Below, one piece after another: positions 16,033 to 24,641 of a stretch of 64,000 nucleotides of DNA. The stretch spans positions 248,001 to 312,000 of the forward strand of contig NZ_JAATHD010000003.1 of NCBI RefSeq assembly GCF_011947265.1. The letters run 5' to 3'. A model generated the notes under the pieces. It did not search any database, had not been told where the DNA came from, and saw nothing but the letters and a program-made list of their open reading frames with translations. The stretch comes from Paenibacillus sp. HB172176. Lineage in GTDB: Bacteria; Bacillota; Bacilli; Paenibacillales; Paenibacillaceae. Numbering within the stretch: the first letter of the stretch is position 1; every line of letters starts with the position of its first letter. A program made the translations under genes and the position numbers.

Positions 16033-17277
16033 ATGGAACGAGTCGTGATAACGGGAATGGGCGTGGTTTCTCCCCTGGGCAACACAGTAGATGAATTATG
16101 GGGGAATATGCTTCAGGGCAAGTCAGGCATTTCCACAATAGATGGATTCAATACGGATCGTTTCAAAACAAAAATAGCAGGCGTTGTGCGAGACTTTGAC
16201 GCAGATGCGCGGTTCGGCAAGAAGGAAGCGCGGCGAATGGACCGCTTTTGTCAATTTGCATTGGCGGCGGCAGAGCAGGCGCTGAACGATTCGGGCTTGG
16301 AGCTGGAGGCAATGGATCGGGACCGTATAGGCGTGTACGTCGGATCGGGAATCGGCGGACTTGGAACGCTGTTGGATCAGGCGGACACGCTCCGCGACCG
16401 CGGCCCCGAGCGAGTAAGTCCGATGCTCGTGCCAATGATGATCTCGAATATGGCGGCGGCCATGATCTCGATCAAATACGGCTTGACCGGACCGACGATG
16501 TCTCCTGTCACCGCTTGCTCCATCGGCAACACCGCCATTGGAGAGGCATGGCGGCTCATTCGCTCCGGCGGGGCGGACGCCGTAATCGCCGGCGGGGCGG
16601 AGGCGGCCATCAGCGAAATTTCCGTTGCCAGCTTCGGCAATGCGACAGCGCTGTCGACGCGCAACGACGACCCTGCGAGAGCAAGCAGACCGTTCGATGC
16701 GGAAAGGGACGGCTTCGTCATGTCGGAGGGGGCGGGAATCCTTGTGCTGGAATCGCTCTCGAGCGCGAAGCGAAGAGGCGCTGTTGTCCACGCTGAAGTG
16801 ATCGGCTATGGAGCCAGCTCCGACGCCTATCATATCGTGGCTACGCATCCAGAAGGGGCGGGTGCTTATCATGCGATGCGGCTCGCCTTGCATGAAGCGC
16901 GCATCCATCCGTCCGATGTGGATGTGATCAGCGCGCATGCGACAAGCACGGAGCTTGGCGACAAATCTGAAACTCTTGCGATAAAGAGATTATTCGGGAA
17001 GGACGCGTATCGCATCCCCGTGACGGCGAACAAGTCGATGCTCGGTCATATGCTTGGCGCAGCGGGAGGCGTGGAGGCAATCGCATTGGCGAAGAGCTTA
17101 CAGGAGGGCGTCATCCCTCCGACGATAAATCTCGAGGAGCAAGATCCGGCCTGCGATCTCGACTATGTGCCGAACAAGGCGAGAGAAGCGAGGCTCGACA
17201 TCGGCATATCAAGCTCCTTCGGCTTTGGCGGTCATAACGCGGTTATTGTGCTGCGTGCTTGTCGCGAGCTGGTTTAG
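16033..17277 (+). CDS. fabF: Beta-ketoacyl-ACP synthase II (KAS II)
   Basis: The enzyme condenses malonyl-ACP with acyl-ACP in fatty acid elongation. The catalytic Cys is in TACSIGNTAIGEA (about residue 162), with His in HATST and GHMLGAAGG, the complete Cys-His-His triad. Length (about 414 residues) fits FabF. The chosen ATG 16033 has AGGAG 7 bases upstream; the ATG at 16027 overlaps that site. Bacillus-type genomes usually place fabF with fabH; here it stands alone, divergent from an MmyB-type regulator and behind a FapR-like box. A second FabF homologue elsewhere is likely, and this one may be a specialised copy. Confidence 0.93.
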   Translation: MERVVITGMGVVSPLGNTVDELWGNMLQGKSGISTIDGFNTDRFKTKIAGVVRDFDADARFGKKEARRMDRFCQFALAAAEQALNDSGLELEAMDRDRIGVYVGSGIGGLGTLLDQADTLRDRGPERVSPMLVPMMISNMAAAMISIKYGLTGPTMSPVTACSIGNTAIGEAWRLIRSGGADAVIAGGAEAAISEISVASFGNATALSTRNDDPARASRPFDAERDGFVMSEGAGILVLESLSSAKRRGAVVHAEVIGYGASSDAYHIVATHPEGAGAYHAMRLALHEARIHPSDVDVISAHATSTELGDKSETLAIKRLFGKDAYRIPVTANKSMLGHMLGAAGGVEAIALAKSLQEGVIPPTINLEEQDPACDLDYVPNKAREARLDIGISSSFGFGGHNAVIVLRACRELV

Positions 17278-17293
17278 ATATACGTTTGCAGTC

Positions 17294-17329
17294 ATGCCGC
17301 TTTCTCTTGATAGGAGAATGCGGCATTTT
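17294..17329 (+). terminator. Terminator after fabF
   Basis: ATGCCGC with a matching GCGGCAT and an extra TTCTC/GAGAA helix, followed by a short T-run. Confidence 0.85.
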
Positions 17330-17428
17330 CGTCATTTTGTCATTCATTTAAAGACGATTTAAAGATTTGTCTTTTATTGTTGAGCTCGATTAGTATGTAG
17401 GTATGAATCCCGAGGAGGAATGTTGATT

Positions 17429-18445
17429 ATGCGTACTTTGGAAGAGCTGGAGGCCAAGCTGGCGGAGCCGTCGAAGGCATTAGTGGAGGATATGAAGAGC
17501 ATTGACGGAGATATCATGCTCCTTGGCGTGGGCGGCAAGATGGGGCCGAGCTTAGCGAAACTGGCGATGAATGCCATTAAGGAAGCCGGCGTCAGCAAGA
17601 GGGTTATCGGCGTGTCGCGCTTCTCGGAAGCGGGTCTGCGCGAGCAGTTGGAGGCGGAGGGCGTAGAGACGATTGCATGCGATTTGCTTGACGACGAGCA
17701 GCTGCAGAAGCTTCCCGAAGTGGAGAACGTCATCTATATGGCAGGCACGAAATTCGGCACCTACGGCAAGGAATATTTCACCTGGGCGATGAACAGCTAT
17801 CTGCCGGGAAGAGTGGCGGAGAAATACAAGAATGCGCGAATCGTTGCTTTCTCCACGGGCAATGTGTACCCGTTCATGCCGCTTGCTTACGGCGGAGCGG
17901 TGGAGACGACGCCTCCTGCTCCGATTGGCGAATATGGAAGCTCCTGTCTCGGAAGAGAGCGGGTATTCGAATATTTCTCCAGAAAATACGATACGCCGCT
18001 GGCGATCTACCGTTTGAATTATGCGATTGATCTTCGCTACGGCGTCTTGCTCGAGATCGCCAAGTCAGTGCGCGCGCAGAAGCCGATTTCGCTGGCGATG
18101 GGACATGTGAACTGCATTTGGCAAGGCGACGCCAACGAGATCGCGATTCGCGCCTTGAAAGTATGCAGCAATCCGGTGAACGTGCTGAATGTGACGGGTC
18201 CGGAGACGATTTCCGTGCGCTGGCTCGCTCAGGAATTCGGCAGAAGATTCGGCGTCGAGCCGGTGTTCGAGGGCGAAGAATCACCGAATGCTCTGCTCAA
18301 TAACGCGTCGAAGGCGAACCAACTGTTCGGCTATCCGAAGGTATCGCTTCTGCAGATGATTGACTGGATGACGGAATGGCTGGAAGCGGACGGAGCCACG
18401 ATTAACAAGCCGACACATTTCCAGGAAAGGGCGGGGAAATACTAG
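17429..18445 (+). CDS. NAD-dependent epimerase/dehydratase family protein
   Basis: This extended-SDR type Rossmann protein (338 residues) has a nucleotide loop MLLGVGGKMGPSLA (a variant GxGGxxG, about residues 30-42). It also has the IYMAG segment after strand 4 and a YGSSCLGRERVFEYF region near the usual YxxxK. The catalytic YxxxK is not cleanly visible, so the enzyme may use a modified mechanism or bind only a cofactor. The start ATG 17429 has AGGAGG 10 bases upstream; earlier in-frame starts sit against that site. The adjoining DapA-like gene begins 1 base after the stop, so the two act together, probably in sugar-acid or inositol-type breakdown. This role is inferred. Confidence 0.78.
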   Translation: MRTLEELEAKLAEPSKALVEDMKSIDGDIMLLGVGGKMGPSLAKLAMNAIKEAGVSKRVIGVSRFSEAGLREQLEAEGVETIACDLLDDEQLQKLPEVENVIYMAGTKFGTYGKEYFTWAMNSYLPGRVAEKYKNARIVAFSTGNVYPFMPLAYGGAVETTPPAPIGEYGSSCLGRERVFEYFSRKYDTPLAIYRLNYAIDLRYGVLLEIAKSVRAQKPISLAMGHVNCIWQGDANEIAIRALKVCSNPVNVLNVTGPETISVRWLAQEFGRRFGVEPVFEGEESPNALLNNASKANQLFGYPKVSLLQMIDWMTEWLEADGATINKPTHFQERAGKY

Positions 18446-18446
18446 A

Positions 18447-19514
18447 ATGGCGAAGCGTAGAGAATTATCCCAGGAGCAGTTTCGAGCCTTGCATGACGGA
18501 CTCGTCATTCCTGCGCATCCGCTCGCGCTTGACGAGAATCGTCAATTGGACGAGAAGAGTCAGCGCGCTTTGACTCGCTACTATATGGCCTCCGGCGCAG
18601 GAGGCATTGCCGTTGGCGTTCACAGCACGCAATTCGAAATTCGCGAGCCCGAGCATAATCTCTTCGAGCCGGTGCTAAGGCTGGCGGCCGAGGAAGTGAA
18701 GAAAGCGAAGCTGGATCGTCCTTTTATCGGAGTGGCGGGTATCTGTGGTGGGGTGGAGCAAGCGGTCGCAGAGGCAAAGCTGGCGGCGGAGCTGGGCTAC
18801 GATGCGGGACTCCTCAGCATGGGCGGTTTAAGCGATTTGTCGGAGAAGGAGCTTCTTGAGCGGACGGCCAGAATTGCGGAGATCATTCCTGTCATCGGAT
18901 TTTATCTGCAGCCGTCTGTCGGAGGGAAGGTGTTCAGCTTCGACTTCTGGCGCGAGTTCGCCAATATTCCGGGCATCGTCGCCATCAAGATGGCTCCCTT
19001 CAATCGTTATCAGACGATCGATGTGGCAAGAGCGGTCTGCTATTCCGACCGCAGAGACGAGATTGCGCTCTACACCGGGAATGATGATAACATCATCAAC
19101 GACTTGCTTACGGTCTACCGCTTCCAGGTGGGCGGCAAGCCGGTGGAGAAGCGGGTCGTCGGCGGCTTGCTCGGACACTGGGCGGTATGGACGCGGAAGG
19201 CGGTCGAGCTGCTGGAGGAGATTAAGCAGGTGCGCGACGGGCAGATGCTTGCCGCAGACTGGCTCACTCGCAATATCGAAGTGACCGAGAGCAACGCTGC
19301 GTTCTTCGATCCCGCGCACGGCTTCGAGGGCTGCATTCCCGGCATCCACGAGGTGCTGAGGCGTCAAGGCTTAATGAAGGGGATTTGGTGCCTCAACCCT
19401 CACGAGACGCTGTCGCCGGGGCAGAAGGAAGAGATCGACCGCATGTATGCGGACTATCCGCAATTGAACGACGATGCGTTCGTGAAGGCTCACTTATCGG
19501 AATGGCTGTCATAA
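18447..19514 (+). CDS. Dihydrodipicolinate synthase (DapA) superfamily aldolase-like protein
   Basis: The 355-residue TIM-barrel protein matches the DHDPS/NAL group by an N-terminal HDGLVIPAHPLALDE, a GVHSTQFEIR strand, a GYDAGLLSMGG region, and a Schiff-base Lys likely in GIVAIKMAPF. Possible reactions are aldol cleavage of a keto-sugar acid or dehydration; the substrate is unknown. It begins with ATG 18447 just past the epimerase stop. A strong terminator lies 14 bases after its stop, ending this two-gene unit. Confidence 0.82.
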   Translation: MAKRRELSQEQFRALHDGLVIPAHPLALDENRQLDEKSQRALTRYYMASGAGGIAVGVHSTQFEIREPEHNLFEPVLRLAAEEVKKAKLDRPFIGVAGICGGVEQAVAEAKLAAELGYDAGLLSMGGLSDLSEKELLERTARIAEIIPVIGFYLQPSVGGKVFSFDFWREFANIPGIVAIKMAPFNRYQTIDVARAVCYSDRRDEIALYTGNDDNIINDLLTVYRFQVGGKPVEKRVVGGLLGHWAVWTRKAVELLEEIKQVRDGQMLAADWLTRNIEVTESNAAFFDPAHGFEGCIPGIHEVLRRQGLMKGIWCLNPHETLSPGQKEEIDRMYADYPQLNDDAFVKAHLSEWLS

Positions 19515-19527
19515 TATAAATAGAAGG

Positions 19528-19562
19528 AAAGAACGGACAGAGCCATGCTTGTCCGTTCTTTG
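19528..19562 (+). terminator. Terminator between the DapA-like gene and sdaAB
   Basis: A 12-bp stem, AAAGAACGGACA pairing with TGTCCGTTCTTT, with a loop of about 10 bases. It is only about 20 bases before the sdaAB start, so it could also attenuate readthrough into that operon. Confidence 0.85.
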
Positions 19563-19584
19563 TATACGGATAGGCGGTGGGAGT

Positions 19585-20271
19585 ATGAGGTTCAAAGATG
19601 TGTTCTCTATAATCGGGCCGGGCATGATCGGTCCTTCCAGCTCTCATACGGCTGGAGCGGTTCGCATCGGGCGAGTGGCGAGACAGCTCTTCGGCGAAGC
19701 GCCGACGAGGGCTATAATCGAATTCCATGGCTCCTTCGCCGAAACCTATCGCGGGCACGGGACGGATGTCGCTATTGCAGCAGGATTTCTCGATTATGAC
19801 ACGGATGACGAGCGCATTCCCCGTTCGCTCGCCTATGCAAGACTATCGGGCATGCGGGTGAAGATTACAACAGGCAAGGGTTTGGCGGCGCATCCGAACA
19901 CAGCAAGGCTTCAATTGTTCGCGGCGGATGGTCGCGCGCTGCAGATGACGGCCAGCTCCATTGGCGGAGGCAGCATCGAGGTTACTAGTTTAATGGGCTT
20001 TGATGTGAAATTTACCGGCATGTATCCGACTCTCGTTCTCTTCCACAACGATCGGCCCGGCATGATTGCGCATGTCGCGAAGGTGCTGAGCGACGAGGGC
20101 GTGAACATCGGATACATGGATGTGGACCGCAAAGCGAGAAGCGGCGAGGCGATCACTGTTATCGAAATGGACGCGCCCGCGCCTCCGGAGCTCATCGAGA
20201 GATTGAAGACGCTCGAAAGTATTGCGGCCATCAGCTATGCGGATTTGAATGGAGGAGGGATGCCGGAGTGA
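19585..20271 (+). CDS. sdaAB: L-serine dehydratase, iron-sulfur type, beta subunit
   Basis: With SdaAA it deaminates L-serine to pyruvate and ammonia. The N-terminal half has the SDH-beta signature GPGMIGPSSSHTAGAVRIG and a HGSFAETYRGHGTD segment. The C-terminal 75 residues form an ACT domain (FHNDRPGMIAHVAKVLSDEGVNIGYMDV), which in the family often binds serine. The start ATG 19585 has GGTGGGAG upstream. The stop overlaps the GTG start of the alpha subunit by 4 bases. Confidence 0.95.
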   Translation: MRFKDVFSIIGPGMIGPSSSHTAGAVRIGRVARQLFGEAPTRAIIEFHGSFAETYRGHGTDVAIAAGFLDYDTDDERIPRSLAYARLSGMRVKITTGKGLAAHPNTARLQLFAADGRALQMTASSIGGGSIEVTSLMGFDVKFTGMYPTLVLFHNDRPGMIAHVAKVLSDEGVNIGYMDVDRKARSGEAITVIEMDAPAPPELIERLKTLESIAAISYADLNGGGMPE

Positions 20272-21212
20272 GATTTCAGACGCTGAAGGAATTGTCGGAG
20301 CTCGCCGAGCGGGAAGGAGAGTCGATCTCGAGCATTATGCTTGGCGATCAGGCTGCGGAATCGGGGAAGTCTGCCGAGCAGGAGTTCGGGAAGATGAGGG
20401 ATTATTATCTCATCATGAAGGATGCCGTGCGCAAAGGAATAGAGACGGATACGCGATCCAGAAGCGGGCTGACAGGAGGCGATGCCCGCAAGGTCGAGCG
20501 GTATGTCGCATCGGGAGCCTCGGCTCTCGGCGAATATGCGGGAGAGGCCATGGCTTACGCGCTGGCCGTCTCCGAGGTGAACGCGTCAATGGGCCGTATC
20601 ATCGCGACGCCGACGGCAGGGTCCTGCGGGATTATCCCCGGTGTCTTCGTCAGCAATCAGGAGCGGCTCGACTGGGATGACGATCATATGACGCGGGGCT
20701 TGTTCTGCGCGGGAGCTATTGGCTATATTATCGCCAATAATTCCTTCGTATCCGGCGCCGAAGGCGGCTGTCAGGCGGAGGTCGGCTCGGCCATCGGCAT
20801 GGCGGCGGGAGCATTGGTCGAGCTGCGCGGAGGCACTCCTTCGCAGGCGGTTCACGCTGTCGGACTTGCGCTCAAAAATTCGCTCGGACTCATATGCGAT
20901 CCGGTAGGCGGCCTGGTCGAAATCCCTTGCATTGTGCGCAACGGTTTCGGTGCGGTAACCGCGCTTGCCGCGGCCGATATGGCGCTTGCCGGCGTTCAGA
21001 GCGTCATTCCTTCGGATGAAGTGATCGGGGTGATGCTGGAGGTAGGCAGCGCCATGCCGTCCAAGCATCGGGAAACCGCGCAGGGCGGGCTTGCGCAGAC
21101 ACCGACGGGAAGGAAGATTATGGACGACTTGAAGAGAGACCGGAGAGCGAAGCGATCGAAGGAGGCAAGGGAGTCGAAGCAAGGGAGCGGTGAGCCGGAT
21201 GAGAAACAATGA
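20268..21212 (+). CDS. sdaAA: L-serine dehydratase, iron-sulfur type, alpha subunit
   Basis: This 314-residue catalytic subunit carries the substrate and 4Fe-4S site motifs TPTAGSCGIIPG, a Cys in SGAEGGCQAEVG and another in LICDPVGGLVEIPC. The C-terminal tail is very basic (KRDRRAKRSKEARE), longer than in B. subtilis. Starting GTG overlaps sdaAB, so both are made together. The M20 amidohydrolase gene overlaps its 3' end by 14 bases. Confidence 0.95.
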   Translation: MRFQTLKELSELAEREGESISSIMLGDQAAESGKSAEQEFGKMRDYYLIMKDAVRKGIETDTRSRSGLTGGDARKVERYVASGASALGEYAGEAMAYALAVSEVNASMGRIIATPTAGSCGIIPGVFVSNQERLDWDDDHMTRGLFCAGAIGYIIANNSFVSGAEGGCQAEVGSAIGMAAGALVELRGGTPSQAVHAVGLALKNSLGLICDPVGGLVEIPCIVRNGFGAVTALAAADMALAGVQSVIPSDEVIGVMLEVGSAMPSKHRETAQGGLAQTPTGRKIMDDLKRDRRAKRSKEARESKQGSGEPDEKQ

Positions 21213-22488
21213 ATCATGGGAACCTGCGGATAAGGATAATTCATTAAGTGAGCATGAGAAAAAGCAGATGAATCGCGGGTCCAGCGGTCAAACGAAGGTC
21301 GCGAGAATAGAAGATTCTCTAGCCCCATTGCTGGAGGAAGCGCTTGAGCTTCAAGCGGAGCTCGTCGGGCTGCGTCGACATTTGCACCGGAATCCGGAGC
21401 TGAGCCTGGAGGAAACGGAAACCTCGCAGACCGTTCTATCGGTGCTCCGGGAGCTGCCGCTGGACATTCGCACGAATGTGGGCGGTTACGGCATTGTTGC
21501 GGATTTGAATGGGGAGGGCGAGGGCCCTACCATTGCGCTTAGAGCGGATATGGATGCCTTGCCGATTCAAGAGGAGACGGATTTGCCCTATGCATCCGAG
21601 ATTCCCGGCAAAATGCACGCCTGCGGACATGATGCGCATACGGCGATTCTGGTAGGTGCGGCCAAGCTGCTGTCACGCAAAAGGGACAAGCTGTCGGGCC
21701 GCGTTCGCTTCCTCTTCCAATGCGCAGAGGAGATCAATCAAGGCGCGAGAGCGATGATAGAGGACGGCGCACTGGATGGGGTCGACGAAATATACGGACT
21801 TCATAATTTGCCGACGCTTGCGGCAGGGAAGGTCGCGACGAGATACGGCGCGCTCATGGGCTCCGTGGATCGCATTGAAGTTACCATCGAGGGGCGTGGC
21901 GGTCATGGCGCCATACCGAACGAAAGCATCGACCCGATCGTGGCCGCATCGGCTGTCGTCATGGGGCTTCAGACGGCGGTCAGCCGCGAAATATCGCCTT
22001 TTGATCCCGCAGTTGTTACAATTGGAAGCATATATGGCGGCCATGCGAACAATGTGATCCCGCATCGCGTGGAGCTGACGGGTACGGTGCGAACGTTCCA
22101 GCCCCGGGTGCAGGAGGGGATGGAGGCTATGCTGCGCCGCCTGATCGAGTCGATCTGCGAGGGCTATCGCTGCAAGGCGGAGCTGCGGTATATACGCCAG
22201 GTGCCGGTGCTCGTCAATCATGATGCATGCGTGACGCATGTGGAACAAACGCTTGATGGACTTATGCCGATCGAGAGCCGTATCGAAGCCGCGCCAACGA
22301 TGGCGGGCGAGGATTTCTCGCTGTATGTGGAACGAATTCCAGGCTGCTTCTTTTGGATCGGCTCGGGACCGGAGGAGAACGCGGAGCAGGCCTATGGCTT
22401 GCATCATCCGAAGTTTGACTTGAATGAAGAATGTCTTGGGCATGGCGCTGCGGCGCTTGCGGGAATTGCCTTTTCGCGATTATTGTAA
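21199..22488 (+). CDS. M20 family amidohydrolase/peptidase
   Basis: The zinc-type enzyme has the amidohydrolase core: GLRRHLHRNPELSLEE, the metal ligands in MHACGHDAHTAILVG and a Glu pair in QCAEEINQGA, and GRGGHGAIPNESIDP. The dimerisation lid and MAGEDFSLY motif are typical of IAA-amino-acid hydrolases/carboxypeptidase (HipO, AbgB). Likely activity is release of an amino acid from an N-acylated substrate. ATG 21199 overlaps sdaAA; the GTG at 21190 has a poorly spaced site. The role with serine dehydratase is unclear; it may feed serine or a related amino acid into it. Confidence 0.9.
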   Translation: MRNNESWEPADKDNSLSEHEKKQMNRGSSGQTKVARIEDSLAPLLEEALELQAELVGLRRHLHRNPELSLEETETSQTVLSVLRELPLDIRTNVGGYGIVADLNGEGEGPTIALRADMDALPIQEETDLPYASEIPGKMHACGHDAHTAILVGAAKLLSRKRDKLSGRVRFLFQCAEEINQGARAMIEDGALDGVDEIYGLHNLPTLAAGKVATRYGALMGSVDRIEVTIEGRGGHGAIPNESIDPIVAASAVVMGLQTAVSREISPFDPAVVTIGSIYGGHANNVIPHRVELTGTVRTFQPRVQEGMEAMLRRLIESICEGYRCKAELRYIRQVPVLVNHDACVTHVEQTLDGLMPIESRIEAAPTMAGEDFSLYVERIPGCFFWIGSGPEENAEQAYGLHHPKFDLNEECLGHGAAALAGIAFSRLL

Positions 22489-22498
22489 CGAGGAAGAA

Positions 22499-23872
22499 AT
22501 GGAGGAGATCAAGCTGCATTCATCCAATCAGAAAGCGCCTGTCAAAGGCATACCAATAGGAGTCATCGGTCCCCGGGAAACGGCGAGAAAAATCATGCGG
22601 GTGCTGCAGGCCTTTCCTTCGTTTCACGGCATAGCAAGAGAATATGCGCTGGAGCAGGAAGCTCCGAGGCTTGCGGCGCAGCTGGCGTCAGAGGTTGAGG
22701 TAATCGTGGTTTCCGGGCCTACGCCGTATCGCTTGATCCGAGAGGAGACGGAGCTCGGCGTGCCCGTTCACTTCGTCCCCCTTACGGAGACGGATTTTTA
22801 TCGCGCTTTATTTCGCATTCAGAAGAAGCTGGGGAGCCTGGACAATGTAGCTTTGTCTGTTGACTCGATCAGCAAGCAGACGATAAAGGCTCTGCTGAAG
22901 GACGCGGATGCGGAGCGGCTTTCTGTTCTGCACTACGATGGACAAGCCTTTGCTCCGGTGGATCAACTGATCTCCTTTCATGCCGGCCAATATGAAGCCG
23001 GCGCCAGTCTAGGAGCGCTTACAGCCGATCCGCTCGTCGCGGCGGCGCTTGATCGACTCGGCATTCCATGCGAGTGGGCGGCGCCTACGGATCAGAATAT
23101 AACGGTGACGCTCGAGAGAGCGCTGCTGTCGACGGAAACCCGGCAATTGAAGGAAGCGCAGATCGTCGTCGGGATGCTGAATGTGGACGCGTTCACGCGG
23201 CTGATTCAGAATCGCAGCTCCGAGCATGATATTCAAAAATTCAAATTGGAGATTCATCGCATATTGCTCGACTATGTGGAATCGCTGGACGGTTACTTGA
23301 CACATCTGGGCGCGGATGAATATTTGTTCTTCACGACGAGAGGCATCTTCGAGAGGGAGACGGGCGGCTACAAGTCGATTCCGCTGGCCAAATATGCCAG
23401 CAGTTCGCTGGGGCTCACGCTAAGCATGGGCATCGGCTTCGGAAGATCGGCCAACGAAGCGGGCACCCATGCGCGCTCCGCGCTGCGCAGATCCAAGGAA
23501 GCGGGCGGCAACACCTGCTTTATCGTGCGGGAGGACCGGACACTGATCGGTCCGCTTGAGATGGCCGAACCGGTTGAATACGATCTGTCAATTACGAATG
23601 GCGAGCTGCTGAAGCGGACCGAAGACGCCGGCATGACCTCCGGTTATTTGAGCCGGCTGCTGTCTCACGTTGCCAGGACGGGCAGCCTGGAGTACAAAGT
23701 GCATGATCTTGCCGCTATCCTCGATATTACGATTCGCAGCACGCATCGCTTGCTGCTGCAATGGATGGATTACGGCCTGATCGAAATAGCGGGCTTCGAG
23801 AAGGTGCCGAAGGGAAGGCCTCGGCAAATCTATCGGTTAACTTTTTTGGCAGAAACGATTGGCCGGGAATGA
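22499..23872 (+). CDS. Multidomain regulator: PrpR_N-like sensor, degenerate GGDEF-like domain, C-terminal HTH
   Basis: The protein (457 residues) is not a family I can name with certainty. The N-terminal ~130 residues have alternating strands and helices like PrpR_N (VEVIVVSGPTPYRLIREETELGVPVHF, then LTETDFYRAL), a small-molecule sensor domain. The middle (about 235-355) resembles a GGDEF/GTP cyclohydrolase III fold: LGADEYLFF stands where GGDEF would be, and MGIGFGRSANEAGTHARSALRRSK lies where the end of that domain should. The last 80 residues look like a winged helix (VHDLAAILDITIRSTHRLLLQWMDYGLI). No active GGDEF is seen. It is the last gene of the serine dehydratase operon and probably regulates it. 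Confidence 0.6.
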   Translation: MEEIKLHSSNQKAPVKGIPIGVIGPRETARKIMRVLQAFPSFHGIAREYALEQEAPRLAAQLASEVEVIVVSGPTPYRLIREETELGVPVHFVPLTETDFYRALFRIQKKLGSLDNVALSVDSISKQTIKALLKDADAERLSVLHYDGQAFAPVDQLISFHAGQYEAGASLGALTADPLVAAALDRLGIPCEWAAPTDQNITVTLERALLSTETRQLKEAQIVVGMLNVDAFTRLIQNRSSEHDIQKFKLEIHRILLDYVESLDGYLTHLGADEYLFFTTRGIFERETGGYKSIPLAKYASSSLGLTLSMGIGFGRSANEAGTHARSALRRSKEAGGNTCFIVREDRTLIGPLEMAEPVEYDLSITNGELLKRTEDAGMTSGYLSRLLSHVARTGSLEYKVHDLAAILDITIRSTHRLLLQWMDYGLIEIAGFEKVPKGRPRQIYRLTFLAETIGRE

Positions 23873-24006
23873 TAGGCGAGCTGATGCTGGGGTTGTCACG
23901 CGAGTTGCCAGGTTGGCGAGTTCATTCAGGGGTGCCGTTTCCCTTTGCTGATTGAATAGCCGTTGGTTACCAGCGGGGGGAGTCGGCGGGGAGTGTTATC
24001 GCTGCT

Positions 24007-24077
24007 GCAACGCCGATTTTCAGCGCTGGAGCGCCGTCCGAGGCGAAACATGTGAGGGCAACGCCGATTTTCAGCGC
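24007..24077. repeat. Direct repeat, GCAACGCCGATTTTCAGCGC motif
   Basis: Two exact 20-bp copies (24007-24026 and 24058-24077) stand 51 bases apart, in a gap with no gene. A variant with AAAA for TTTT lies at 49147-49166. It is a dispersed non-coding element; its function is unknown. Confidence 0.7.
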
Positions 24078-24169
24078 AACAGCCTCAACTCAAGGACCTC
24101 GCCATTATCGCAAATTCTGCCGTAAGGACTCCCCCAATTCCCAACTGACGTTTTGCGACTCGAATTTCT

Positions 24170-24364
24170 GAATAAGCGGGAATAAGTCCAGTATAATCCG
24201 ACTCGTTTAACTCACATTGCTGTTTATACAGGAAAATCTCCCGTATAATTTCTTCGTATTGTTGAGAATGAGGTGATTTGACGAAATATGCTGGAGGAAT
24301 TCCATTATACTCATGTATTTCTTCCAATTAGGAAAAATAAGCTGGAGAAAATCCAGTTTATAGG
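24170..24364. repeat. Four degenerate 29-bp palindromic repeat units
   Basis: Units start near 24170, 24223, 24285 and 24336, spaced 51-62 bases. Shared plan: ATA..GCTGGA, five bases, TCCAG, TATA. The arms pair CTGGA with TCCAG in the clearest copy (24336-24364). The rest of 23873-24641 shows no believable gene; an open frame on the minus strand across this area is made from the repeats. Confidence 0.6.
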
Positions 24365-24641
24365 TTCCAGATGCTTAGTGCCGCCACATATAGCCAAGCG
24401 CAGCAATACCGCCACCCAATTAATCCCCTCCCCCGCCGCATCCAACCGAACGCCGCCACCAATGAGTCTCCCCGTCGCTCGCAAAGGACGGCATTAGACA
24501 TTTTTCTCCATGGGTTCTGTCATTATGAAGATCGCAATACAAAGCAGGATAATCCATAAATGTTAGCTCTTATATCCATGTATTTTCCAATGAAACAGGA
24601 GTACACTTAGGTTCGAAGCGAAACAAGAGGGGGAAATATGG

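Noticed and set aside
24085..24327. 80-codon frame on the minus strand
   Set aside because: It is made from the degenerate palindromic repeats; no start site or recognised domain.
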